Assembly: GCA_964547105.1 (NCBI GenBank)
Contig: CAZJLO010000037.1
Coordinates: forward strand, 1 to 18,324
Origin: RXOA01 sp964547105
Lineage (GTDB): Bacteria; Bipolaricaulota; Bipolaricaulia; UBA7950; UBA9294
Direction of reading: 5' to 3'
DNA length: 18,324 nt
A program made the position numbers and the translations under genes. The stretch's first letter is position 1. Each line of letters begins with the position of its first letter. Shown here piece by piece: positions 1-6,659 of the stretch. The notes under the pieces are model-generated. The model was not told the DNA's origin. It made no database searches and saw only the letters and a list, made by a program, of their open reading frames with translations.

Positions 1-292
1 CTACGCCTCCGGTCAGATTGTCACCGAGGATCGCTTCCAGCCGTGCCGCCATCCGGACGCTTGCCTTGCCTGCTCCGACCACGAATACGCGCCCGCGACT
101 CGACGTCAGATTGCGTTCAACACATACATTGCCCGCTCGATCGATGATGCGGAGAACATCCCCGTCTCGACGGACGCACCGATCCACGGCATGTTCCGGA
201 TGCACCGCCCGGAGGCCGGCTTCCAGGAGGTCGAGCATCGGCCGTCTGATTTCTCCATTTCGCAATCGTGAGCGATCGATGGTCGGGATCAT
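1..292 (-). CDS. Glycerate 2-kinase (GckA/TtuD, MOFRL family), N-terminal part
   Basis: Only the first 97 codons lie in the window; the gene continues past the left edge. Reading leftwards from ATG at 292-290, the frame is open throughout. It contains the family's N-terminal pattern: an LEAGLRAVHPEHAV segment near residues 23-36, then a beta strand leading into VFVVGAGKAS near residues 73-82, followed by a helix MAARLEAILGD and the turn LTGGV. The GAGKAS loop is the hallmark of the DUF4147 domain of glycerate 2-kinases, which convert D-glycerate and ATP to 2-phosphoglycerate in the cytoplasm. The start overlaps the stop of the upstream glycosylase gene as ATGA, which fixes the start and implies translational coupling. 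The recognition rests on the N-terminus alone, since the MOFRL domain is outside the window. Confidence 0.82.
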   Translation of the reverse strand, partial: MIPTIDRSRLRNGEIRRPMLDLLEAGLRAVHPEHAVDRCVRRDGDVLRIIDRAGNVCVERNLTSSRGRVFVVGAGKASVRMAARLEAILGDNLTGGV

Positions 293-993
293 GTTCCGCC
301 ATCAACCTTACCTCCGATCGATGGAGGAGCGAAAGAACAGCACGGCGCAAGCGAGCATTCGAGACAGCGTGGATCACGCTTTCTGCAACAGCGCTTCCCG
401 TGTTCCACCAACAATGCGTGCGCTTCACCAAGAAGCGATGCATCGTGTGACAGGTCCGTCATCGCCCGAGCGCGAATCGCTTCGTCAGGTGTCGATGGGT
501 CGATCCATCCGAGTCTTGTCAGGATGCGCCGTGCGTACGCATCCACGACAAACGTCGGCTTCTTTGCCGCGTAGAGGATGATTGCGTCGGCGGTCTCCGG
601 GCCGATTCCGTGGATACCGAGAAGGGCTTTCCGTAGATCGGTGGCAGGAAGCGCGAGCAGCGACTCCAGGCCAAACCGTGCGCCATAGCGCTGCTCCACG
701 AAGTGGCAAAACGCGAGCAGCTTGCTGGTCTTCGAGTTGTAGAAAAGGGCTGGGCGGATCAGCGCCGACAGCACATCCGGCGCAGTTGCCAGCATGGCGC
801 CGATGGAGAGGCAACCGGCGTTTCGCAACCGGAGCATGGCTCGCTCCACATTGGTCCAGGAGACGCGCTGTGTCAGAATCGCACCGATGATCATCTCGAA
901 TCGGTCTTCGGCAGGCCACCAGTTCTGATTTCCGTATGCCGCGGCGAGTCGATCGACGATCTCATGCAGATCCTTCTTGCTGGGGTCGCACAT
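289..993 (-). CDS. Endonuclease III-related DNA glycosylase (HhH-GPD, Fe-S)
   Basis: A 234-residue base-excision repair glycosylase of the helix-hairpin-helix GPD superfamily. The N-terminal helical domain has ILTQRVSW near residues 39-46, matching the LSxQ region of EndoIII. The hairpin is LLGIHGIGPETADAIILYA at about 124-142, and FVVDAYARRI follows with the conserved catalytic Asp at 151. The C-terminus carries Cys203-x6-Cys210-x2-Cys213-x5-Cys219, the spacing of the EndoIII [4Fe-4S] cluster. The lysine that makes EndoIII a bifunctional lyase is replaced by Glu133, as expected for the COG2231 branch that includes the MagIII-type 3-methyladenine glycosylase, so a monofunctional alkylbase role is more likely than true Nth. 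ATG at 993 is preferred; the open frame extends upstream but that part is low-complexity and overlaps the amidase. It lies 13 bases after the amidase and overlaps the glycerate kinase start. Confidence 0.85.
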   Translation of the reverse strand: MCDPSKKDLHEIVDRLAAAYGNQNWWPAEDRFEMIIGAILTQRVSWTNVERAMLRLRNAGCLSIGAMLATAPDVLSALIRPALFYNSKTSKLLAFCHFVEQRYGARFGLESLLALPATDLRKALLGIHGIGPETADAIILYAAKKPTFVVDAYARRILTRLGWIDPSTPDEAIRARAMTDLSHDASLLGEAHALLVEHGKRCCRKRDPRCLECSLAPCCSFAPPSIGGKVDGGT

Positions 994-1006
994 GCTACCG
1001 CCTATG

Positions 1007-1684
1007 CTAGCCCGCGGACGGTTCCTCCTCCAGATAGAGGAGAATCCCCGACAAGATGGCATCGGCGATACAGTCCTGGTAGCGAATGGAGACCAGGTTC
1101 GCCGCTTCTGTGGCGTTGGTGAGGAATCCGACTTCCACCAGCACGGCGGGCATCGTGGCGCTTCCAACGTAGATGTCGCTGGAGCGGACGCCTCGGTCCC
1201 TGGCAAGTGTGGATTGAATCAGTGCGCTCTGGATGTTCTCGGCGAGCCGTCGTGAGGCCGCATCGGCGCCAAGCCCGATGTGGGTTTCGATTCCGGCGAC
1301 CGATGCCAAACTGTACGCGTTGGCGTGGATGCTTACGTACACGGCCGCTCCCACGTCGCTTGCTGCATCGAGTCGATCGGCAAGCTCGAGGAACGTATCG
1401 GTTCGCCGGGTCAGCACGACTCGCAACTCCGGAAAACCAAGCGACTTCGTGTACACCAATTTGGCCAGGTCGAGGTTGAGATCCTTTTCGAGCACGCCGT
1501 TGATACCAAGCGCGCCGGGATCGTCGCCACCGTGTCCGGCATCGATGACAACCACCGTGCGATGGTCGCGGGTGTCCGGCTTGCCTGCGGTCCCTCCCCC
1601 GACCATCCCGACGAATCCGACCGCAACAAGCAGAACCGACAAGGAGATGATCCAGAGAGAGCCAAAGCGGTGTTGGGTGCGCAT
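1007..1684 (-). CDS. N-acetylmuramoyl-L-alanine amidase (Amidase_3)
   Basis: A 225-residue zinc amidase that cleaves the bond between N-acetylmuramic acid and L-alanine in peptidoglycan. Residues 10-32 form a hydrophobic signal anchor, so the enzyme acts outside the cytoplasmic membrane. The catalytic domain runs from residue 43 to the end: VVIDAGHGGDDPGA holds zinc ligand His51, VLEKDLN holds Glu66, YVSIHANA holds His120, and VLVEVGFLTN holds the catalytic Glu184. There is no SH3, LysM or AMIN domain, so it is a minimal amidase of the CwlM/AmiC type. ATG at 1684 is chosen because it places the signal anchor at the N-terminus; a TTG nine bases upstream and a GGAGG about 20 bases upstream leave the exact start open. 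It is the first visible gene of a three-gene leftward operon with the glycosylase and glycerate kinase. Confidence 0.9.
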   Translation of the reverse strand: MRTQHRFGSLWIISLSVLLVAVGFVGMVGGGTAGKPDTRDHRTVVVIDAGHGGDDPGALGINGVLEKDLNLDLAKLVYTKSLGFPELRVVLTRRTDTFLELADRLDAASDVGAAVYVSIHANAYSLASVAGIETHIGLGADAASRRLAENIQSALIQSTLARDRGVRSSDIYVGSATMPAVLVEVGFLTNATEAANLVSIRYQDCIADAILSGILLYLEEEPSAG

Positions 1685-1812
1685 AGGCTCCAAGCATACT
1701 GCAAGAGTCCTCCCGGATGAGAGGAGCGGCGTCCGGTCGTCGCCGGACAGATGACGCCCGAGCAAGGCGCGGGCTGATTGTCGGTGGGATCGGGTCTGTC
1801 CTTGCTCCCGTC

Positions 1813-1829
1813 GCCCGTCTTGTACGGGC
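1813..1829. repeat. Short inverted repeat in the divergent promoter region
   Basis: GCCCGT at 1813-1818 and ACGGGC at 1824-1829 form a perfect 6-base inverted repeat around CTTGT. It lies just before the candidate -35 box of feoA and between two divergent operons. It could be an operator or a weak hairpin; nothing in the sequence decides which. Confidence 0.4.
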
Positions 1830-1836
1830 ATGGGGG

Positions 1837-1863
1837 TTGACGAGCGAACCGGTCGCTGATAAT
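1837..1863 (+). promoter_or_regulatory. Candidate feoA promoter
   Basis: TTGACG at 1837-1842 (5 of 6 to the -35 consensus) and GATAAT at 1858-1863 (5 of 6 to the -10 consensus) are separated by 15 bases, shorter than the optimal 17. They lie about 30 bases before the feoA start and abut the Fur-like palindrome, an arrangement typical of iron-repressed genes. The location is good; the spacer is the weak point. Confidence 0.4.
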
Positions 1864-1864
1864 C

Positions 1865-1887
1865 TTATTGCAAAGAATTCTCAATAA
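1865..1887. promoter_or_regulatory. Fur-like operator upstream of feoA
   Basis: TTATTG at 1865-1870 and CAATAA at 1882-1887 are perfect inverted arms. The core AGAATTCT at 1874-1881 is itself palindromic. Read on the minus strand, the centre resembles the 7-1-7 Fur pattern (TGAGAAT then a spacer, compared with TGATAAT). TGATAAT itself occurs just upstream at 1857-1863. The AT-rich palindrome stands out in GC-rich DNA, overlaps the downstream edge of the candidate promoter and precedes an iron-uptake operon encoding its own Fur-family protein. Binding by that protein, by a canonical Fur or by a DtxR-type regulator are all possible. Confidence 0.5.
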
Positions 1888-1894
1888 AGGTGGC

Positions 1895-2158
1895 ATGATG
1901 GTACCGTTGGATCAGCTCTCCCCCGGACGGACGGCAAGGATCGTATGGGTTCAAGGCGGCCGTGGGTTCCGTCGCAATCTGGAGCACATGGGCGTGCATC
2001 CCGGTGATCCGATTCGCGTACTTGCAAGCGGCGCATTCCACGGGCCGCTGTTGCTCGAAGTCTGCGGTGGAGGAAGAATCGCCGTTGGTCGAGGGATAGC
2101 CCATCATGTCATGGTGGAGCTTGTGGATGACAGCAATGCGGATGGTCCCATCAAGTGA
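1895..2158 (+). CDS. feoA: FeoA ferrous iron transport accessory protein
   Basis: A small cytoplasmic SH3-like protein of about 87 residues that assists FeoB in Fe(II) uptake. Visible family features are the N-terminal LDQLSPGRTARIVWV strand, the central RRNLEHMGVHPGDPIRVL segment (the FeoA LxxMGxxPG signature), and the C-terminal GRIAVGRGIAHHVMVEL strands. Two consecutive ATG codons at 1895 and 1898 are both possible starts; AAAGG at 1886-1890 is better spaced for the second. A TTG at 1868 in the same frame would add nine residues but lies inside the operator palindrome, so it is unlikely. The stop overlaps the next gene's GTG start, making feoA the first gene of feoA-regulator-feoB. Confidence 0.93.
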   Translation: MMVPLDQLSPGRTARIVWVQGGRGFRRNLEHMGVHPGDPIRVLASGAFHGPLLLEVCGGGRIAVGRGIAHHVMVELVDDSNADGPIK

Positions 2159-2802
2159 ACGCCGAGCTGATGGTCGGCCTTCTTCGAGCAGCCGGCAAGC
2201 GGGTGACGCAGGAACGCCGAGCCGTGCTTGCCGTGTTGGAGGCGAACCCACACCTTGAAGCGGCCGAGATTTTCGAGCATGCGGTCGGAATTTGCTCGCG
2301 TATCAATTTGTCCACGGTCTACCGCACCCTGAGCTTATTGCACAGCCTCGGCGTTGTCGAAGCGACGGGATTCGGCGAGTCACACAGGCATTTCGAATCC
2401 CATCACACCGTTCACTACCACGCGGTGTGCCAGTCCTGCGGCGCGGTCTTGGAACTTCCGCCGACGTCCGCGCTTGCGAAACTGGCTGAGGCCGAAGGGT
2501 TCACCGTCGTCGAAGAACGGGTCGAGTTGGTCGGCGTTTGCCGATCGTGCCGCAGAAAGAAGAGGAAGACAATTCCTGTCCACAAGCTCGCATCGTCGTC
2601 TCCCCGCTCCGGTCAACGTGTGCCGGTTGTCGACGAGTTTGCCAAGTTGCGGCGTGGTGGATCGATCGAGCTTGTGGCTCGTGACGATCATGAGCTGAGG
2701 GAACTGCTTGCGGCGGCGCGCAAGACGGATGTCCGGCTGACGCACGTCCGCATGCGGAGCGACGGAACACATCTTTGGATGGAGAAAGCGGCGAAGGAAT
2801 GA
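2155..2802 (+). CDS. Fur-family metal regulator with C-terminal TusA-like extension
   Basis: A 215-residue protein whose first 140 residues are a Fur-family repressor. The winged-helix DNA-binding part includes KRVTQERRAVLAVLE (15-29) and the recognition helix INLSTVYRTLSLL (50-62). The dimerization part has the histidine cluster HFESHHTVHYH (79-89) and two CxxC pairs, Cys92/Cys95 and Cys129/Cys132, which bind structural zinc in the family. Residues about 141-215 are extra: a basic linker and then about 60 residues predicted as beta-alpha-beta-alpha-beta-beta, with VPVVDEFAKLRRGGSIELVA resembling a TusA/SirA-type fold lacking the catalytic cysteine. That resemblance is my reading of the pattern, not a search result. 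The GTG start overlaps the feoA stop and its own stop overlaps the feoB ATG. It probably controls this operon, possibly via the palindrome at 1865-1887. Confidence 0.88.
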   Translation: MNAELMVGLLRAAGKRVTQERRAVLAVLEANPHLEAAEIFEHAVGICSRINLSTVYRTLSLLHSLGVVEATGFGESHRHFESHHTVHYHAVCQSCGAVLELPPTSALAKLAEAEGFTVVEERVELVGVCRSCRRKKRKTIPVHKLASSSPRSGQRVPVVDEFAKLRRGGSIELVARDDHELRELLAAARKTDVRLTHVRMRSDGTHLWMEKAAKE

Positions 2803-4721
2803 TTCGGATTGCGCTTGTCGGACAGCCCAACTGCGGGAAGAGCACCATCTTCAACCACCTTGTCGGGTACAAGGCAAACACATCCAATCTGCCGGGAACA
2901 ACGGTGGAATTCCTCAGCAGCCACGCGCTTATCGCAGGCCAGAGCGTTGAACTTGTCGACCTGCCGGGAACCTACTCGCTGACCTCGTTCGATGAAGCGG
3001 AAGCGGAAACCCGACGTTACCTGCTCGATGGCCACGTCGATGCCGTTCTCAATGTGGTGGACGCTTCGCTGTTGTCCAGAAGCCTCGAACTGACCCTGCA
3101 GCTTCTGGAGATGGGGTTGCCGCTTGCCGTTTGCCTCAATATGGAGGACGAAGCGAGTCGGAAGGGAATTACGGTGGATTCCGGCCGGCTTGCGGAGATG
3201 CTCGGGGTCCCCGTCGTGTCCACCGTGGCGGTTCGCGGCCGCGGCGTGGTGGAGGCGGCGCGGGCGGTGGTAAACGCAGCGCGGGCGCGGCAGATCGCTC
3301 CTTTTCCCCGTTACAGCAATGATGTCGAATCCACGCTTTCAAGAATCGAAGCGCGGATTCCGCCGCAAGCGCAACAAGCGTGCGCCGTTCCCGCACGATT
3401 GGTGGCGATCAAGCTTCTCGAGGAAGACGTCGAGATAGCACGCCGGGTCCACGAAGTGTCCCCGGAGTGCCATAACTTGATCCGGCCGGCGCAGGAAGAG
3501 CTGGCGCAGGCCAGAGGGCGGCCGGGCGAAGACGTGCTTGCCGCCGAGCGCCATGCGCGGGCGATGGAGCTGTACGAGGCAACGGCCACCGTCGGATCGC
3601 CGAAAACCGGGTTTCGAGATCGCTTGGATGCAATTCTCATGCACCGGATCCTTGGTATTCCGTTGTTCGCCGCGATTATGTATGGGTTCTTCGTTGCGGT
3701 GTTCAAGCTGGGATCGTTGATCGAAACGCCGATCATCGGCTTGTTTGATCGATCCACCGAGCTGCTGGCGGCGGCGCTTGGGGAAGGAACCCTCGGCTTT
3801 GCCTTGGCGTCGGGGATGATCCAAGGCGTCGGTGGGGCGGTGGGCATTGTCCTGCCGTACTTGGTACCGTTCCTCATCGGACTCGCCATCCTCGAAGACG
3901 TCGGGTATCTGCCTCGTGCCGGCTACTTGATGGATGGATTCATGCACAAGATCGGACTGCACGGAAAGTCGGTGATTCCGTTCATTCTTGGATATGGGTG
4001 CAGTGTTCCCGCCGTGATGGCGACGCGGATCCTCGACTCGAAGCGTGACCGGTTCATCACGGCGATCCTATCGGTGATGGTGCCGTGCGTTGCCCGCTCC
4101 ACGGTGATCTTCGGACTGGTTGGCTACTTCCTTGGGCCTCACTTGGCGTTCATGCTGTTTGTGATCAACATCCTCGTGATCGGAGTGCTCGGAAAGATCC
4201 TCACCAAGGTCTTTCCTCGCGTGACCCCGGGACTGATCCTCGAGATTCCCACCTACAAAGCCCCTTCCGTCAGCGTCGTTCTCTCCAAACTGCGGCTTCG
4301 AGTGCGGGAGTTTCTTGTGATTGCGCTTCCGGTGTTGGTGATTGGAAGCATCGTACTCAGTGTGCTCGAATTCACCAACGTGAGTCACTATCTCAATCTT
4401 GCGCTGCTGCCGGTCACCTGGTCGCTCGGATTGCCGGCGGCGGTTGGCGTGACCCTGGTGTTCGGCGTGTTCCGCAAGGAACTCTCGTTGGTGATGCTGT
4501 TCCAAGCGCTCGGGACTTCGCAAGTCGACACGGTGCTATCTTCGGGACAGATCATGGTGTTCACGGTGTTCGTGCTGTTCTACATCCCGTGTGTGGCCAC
4601 GATCGCCGTGCTCAACCGCGAACTGGGGCGAACGCGAGCGGCTGTGGTCGTTGGGATTACCGTAGGAACAGCGTTGGTGGTCGGCCTGGTTACGCGGGGG
4701 ATTGCCGCGCTGTTTGCCTGA
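2799..4721 (+). CDS. feoB: FeoB ferrous iron transporter
   Basis: A 640-residue inner-membrane Fe(II) transporter with an N-terminal G domain. G1 is GQPNCGKS (8-15), G2 lies at Thr34-Thr35, G3 is DLPG (54-57) and G4 is NMED (114-117). A helical linker region follows to about residue 270, then the membrane domain with two gate regions. The first includes LEDVGYLPRAGYLMDG and GYGCSVPAVMATR, with the conserved Cys401, followed by VPCVARSTVIFG; the second includes FGVFRKELSLVML and FYIPCVATIAVLNREL. At 640 residues it is a short FeoB without a C-terminal FeoC-like or cysteine-rich tail. The ATG at 2799 overlaps the regulator's stop as ATGA and gives the usual IRIALVGQPNCGKS beginning; a TTG eight codons upstream is less likely. 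Expression is presumably coupled to feoA. Confidence 0.96.
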   Translation: MIRIALVGQPNCGKSTIFNHLVGYKANTSNLPGTTVEFLSSHALIAGQSVELVDLPGTYSLTSFDEAEAETRRYLLDGHVDAVLNVVDASLLSRSLELTLQLLEMGLPLAVCLNMEDEASRKGITVDSGRLAEMLGVPVVSTVAVRGRGVVEAARAVVNAARARQIAPFPRYSNDVESTLSRIEARIPPQAQQACAVPARLVAIKLLEEDVEIARRVHEVSPECHNLIRPAQEELAQARGRPGEDVLAAERHARAMELYEATATVGSPKTGFRDRLDAILMHRILGIPLFAAIMYGFFVAVFKLGSLIETPIIGLFDRSTELLAAALGEGTLGFALASGMIQGVGGAVGIVLPYLVPFLIGLAILEDVGYLPRAGYLMDGFMHKIGLHGKSVIPFILGYGCSVPAVMATRILDSKRDRFITAILSVMVPCVARSTVIFGLVGYFLGPHLAFMLFVINILVIGVLGKILTKVFPRVTPGLILEIPTYKAPSVSVVLSKLRLRVREFLVIALPVLVIGSIVLSVLEFTNVSHYLNLALLPVTWSLGLPAAVGVTLVFGVFRKELSLVMLFQALGTSQVDTVLSSGQIMVFTVFVLFYIPCVATIAVLNRELGRTRAAVVVGITVGTALVVGLVTRGIAALFA

Positions 4722-4773
4722 GCGATCCGTACTAGAATGGGTTCGTCGCTTGTGCGGCCGTGGGGGGCAGCTC

Positions 4774-4780
4774 GGGAGGA
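4774..4780 (+). promoter_or_regulatory. Strong ribosome binding site fixing the binding-protein start
   Basis: GGGAGGA ends five bases before ATG 4786. It decides between that start and alternatives upstream in the same open frame that would overlap feoB. The strong site suggests independent translation of the first ABC importer gene. Confidence 0.75.
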
Positions 4781-4785
4781 ATACT

Positions 4786-5739
4786 ATGGAATCGAAGCGA
4801 GCCGGCTGGTTGATCGTTGTTGCCGGTAGCCTCTTGCCGATCCTCCTTGTCGTGTTCGCAGTCGTATCTTTCGGGACGCAGATTTCCATCGTGGCGACGA
4901 CGACGATCATCGGGGATGTGGTCGAAAGAATCGGCGGGGAAAACATTGCACTCACGGTCCTGATCCCCCCCGGCGTAGACCCGCACGCTTTCGAACCGAC
5001 ACCGCGGGACATGGTTTCGCTTGCCGACGCTGATCTGGTGTTCATCAATGGAGCCGGCCTCGAGCAAGCTCTGCTTCCGCTTCTGGAAAACTCCGGCGCG
5101 GTTCTGGTCGATCTGAGCGCGCGGATTGCGCTGCGAACTCTCGATGCTGGTGACGATCCCGCTGCGGCTGGCGAAGACGGACATTCTGACGAAGGAGCGG
5201 ATCCGCATGTCTGGTTCGACCCAACGAATGTCATGATCTGGAGTGACGAGATCGATGAGGCACTCTCGGGATTGGATCCCGAACACGAACAGCTGTTTTC
5301 GGTTCGGGCCGCGGATTACCGAGCGTCGCTCGCCGAGCTTGATGCATGGATTTGGGAGCATGTCGCCCGCCTGTCGCGCGGCCGACGCTTGTTGGTCACC
5401 GATCATGCGCTGCTCGGCTACTTCGCCGCCCGCTATGGATTCCGGCAGCTAGGAACCGTACTTCCCGGCTTCAGCTCGCTTTCCGAGCCCTCGGCGCGCG
5501 ACGTGGCCCGGTTGGAAGACGAAATCACTGCGTCGGGGGTGTCGGCGATCTTTGTCGGAAAAACGGTGAGCCCATTGCTGGCGCAACGGATTGCCGCCGA
5601 CACAAACGTGTCGTTGGTCGTGCTGTACACCGGGGCGCTAGGCGATGATCCGGGACCGGCCGCCGATTACCTCCAGTTGATGCGCACCAACACAGCGAGG
5701 ATCGTCGAAGCGCTTCTGGGAGGGAGCAACTTGGAATGA
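4786..5739 (+). CDS. Metal ABC transporter substrate-binding protein (ZnuA/TroA family), system 1
   Basis: A 317-residue cluster A-I binding protein that delivers a divalent metal to the membrane complex encoded downstream. Residues 8-30 are a hydrophobic signal or membrane anchor without a lipobox. The mature part begins with IVATTTIIGDVVERIGG. Ligand histidines appear as His67 in VDPHAFEPTP, His141 in ADPHVWFDP and His207 in VTDHALLGYFA. A short acidic/His stretch GEDGHSDEG precedes the second, a small version of the ZnuA metal-rich loop. The fourth ligand region, usually carrying Asp, reads LYTGALGDDPG, so the usual Asp is Gly or shifted. Zinc or manganese is the likely cargo, but sequence alone does not decide. 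It starts 64 bases after feoB and overlaps the ATPase start as ATGA, so it may be co-transcribed with feo or have its own promoter. Confidence 0.9.
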   Translation: MESKRAGWLIVVAGSLLPILLVVFAVVSFGTQISIVATTTIIGDVVERIGGENIALTVLIPPGVDPHAFEPTPRDMVSLADADLVFINGAGLEQALLPLLENSGAVLVDLSARIALRTLDAGDDPAAAGEDGHSDEGADPHVWFDPTNVMIWSDEIDEALSGLDPEHEQLFSVRAADYRASLAELDAWIWEHVARLSRGRRLLVTDHALLGYFAARYGFRQLGTVLPGFSSLSEPSARDVARLEDEITASGVSAIFVGKTVSPLLAQRIAADTNVSLVVLYTGALGDDPGPAADYLQLMRTNTARIVEALLGGSNLE

Positions 5740-6659
5740 ACAAGGCGGGCCGGAGAAAGCGGCTGTTCACCCAAGGGTTCCCGCTGCGGCGACGTGCTGC
5801 GGGCTCCTGCCGAGCGTCGGACGACGACCGGCGTCCCGGGCGAGGGCGAGGTGGCGTCGAGCATGCAGCGTGCTGCCCCGCGCTCCGATTCCGACAAGTC
5901 TCGGCGGACTACCGCGGTGTGCCAGCGCTGGAACAGGTCACGTTGTCTCTTGCTGCCGGGAAGCGGCTTGCCGTGGTCGGGCCGAATGGTGCCGGCAAGA
6001 GCACGTTCCTTGCGCTTGCGGCGGGGCTTCTTGCTCCGACAGACGGAACGATCGAAGTCTTCGGCCACGCCCCGCTCGCCCATCTCTGCATTTCGTATCT
6101 TCCGCAGCGTGCGACAGTCGATTGGCGGTTTCCCGTGACGGTGTTCGACGTCGTTCTGATGGGACGGAGCGGACGCCTAGGTTTGCTTCGCCGGCCCAGT
6201 CGCGCCGATCGGCAGGTCGCCCGAGATGCGCTTGCCACGGTAGGAATCGCCGACCTCGCCATGCGGCGGATCGAAGAACTCTCGGGCGGCCAGCAGCAGA
6301 GGATGTTTATTGCCCGCGCCTTGGCGCAGCAGGCGGAACTGGTTCTGATGGACGAGCCGCTCGCGGCGCTGGATGTGCACTCCGTCACAGGGATCCTTGA
6401 GCTGATTGATGAGCTTGCCGATCGGGGGGCGACCCCGGTGGTCGCGCTTCACGATCTTGGGGTTGCCGGACAGCGGTTTGATCAAGTGCTGCTACTCGAC
6501 CGGCACGTCATCGGCTACGGCCCCGCGGAAGACGTTCTGTCGCCGGAACGACTTCGGCAGGCGTACGGAAGCTGTTTGCGGATGATCGAGACGGAGGAGG
6601 GCGTGCTGATGATCCAGGATACGGCTTGCTCGGGGGGGCACATCAATGAGCTTCCTTGA
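5736..6659 (+). CDS. Metal ABC transporter ATP-binding protein, system 1
   Basis: A 307-residue ATPase energizing system 1. Walker A is GPNGAGKS (82-89), the Q-loop glutamine is 124 in YLPQRA, the signature is LSGGQ (182-186), Walker B is LVLMDEP (202-208) and the switch histidine is 239 in VALHDLG. These define the ZnuC/MntB-type cluster. The protein is longer than the usual roughly 250 residues because about 47 residues precede the first core strand, PALRFRQVSADYRG. That leader is Arg-, Cys- and Gly-rich and matches no domain I know. ATG at 5736 is still the best start: it overlaps the binding-protein stop, and no ATG, GTG or TTG occurs in frame before the core. The C-terminus overlaps the permease gene by 14 bases. 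Confidence 0.92.
   Translation: MNKAGRRKRLFTQGFPLRRRAAGSCRASDDDRRPGRGRGGVEHAACCPALRFRQVSADYRGVPALEQVTLSLAAGKRLAVVGPNGAGKSTFLALAAGLLAPTDGTIEVFGHAPLAHLCISYLPQRATVDWRFPVTVFDVVLMGRSGRLGLLRRPSRADRQVARDALATVGIADLAMRRIEELSGGQQQRMFIARALAQQAELVLMDEPLAALDVHSVTGILELIDELADRGATPVVALHDLGVAGQRFDQVLLLDRHVIGYGPAEDVLSPERLRQAYGSCLRMIETEEGVLMIQDTACSGGHINELP

Noticed and set aside
18..581. Long plus-strand open frame at the left edge
   Set aside because: It is antisense to the glycerate kinase start and the glycosylase, is Arg/Ser-rich with no recognizable motif, while both minus-strand frames carry clear family signatures.
1745..1775. GCCCG and CGGGC arms as a terminator or operator
   Set aside because: Five-base arms in GC-rich DNA are expected by chance and no T-run or binding motif accompanies them.
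4721..4740. TAGAAT at 4732-4737 as a -10 box for the system 1 importer
   Set aside because: No acceptable -35 at 16-18 bases; co-transcription from the feo operon explains the genes as well.
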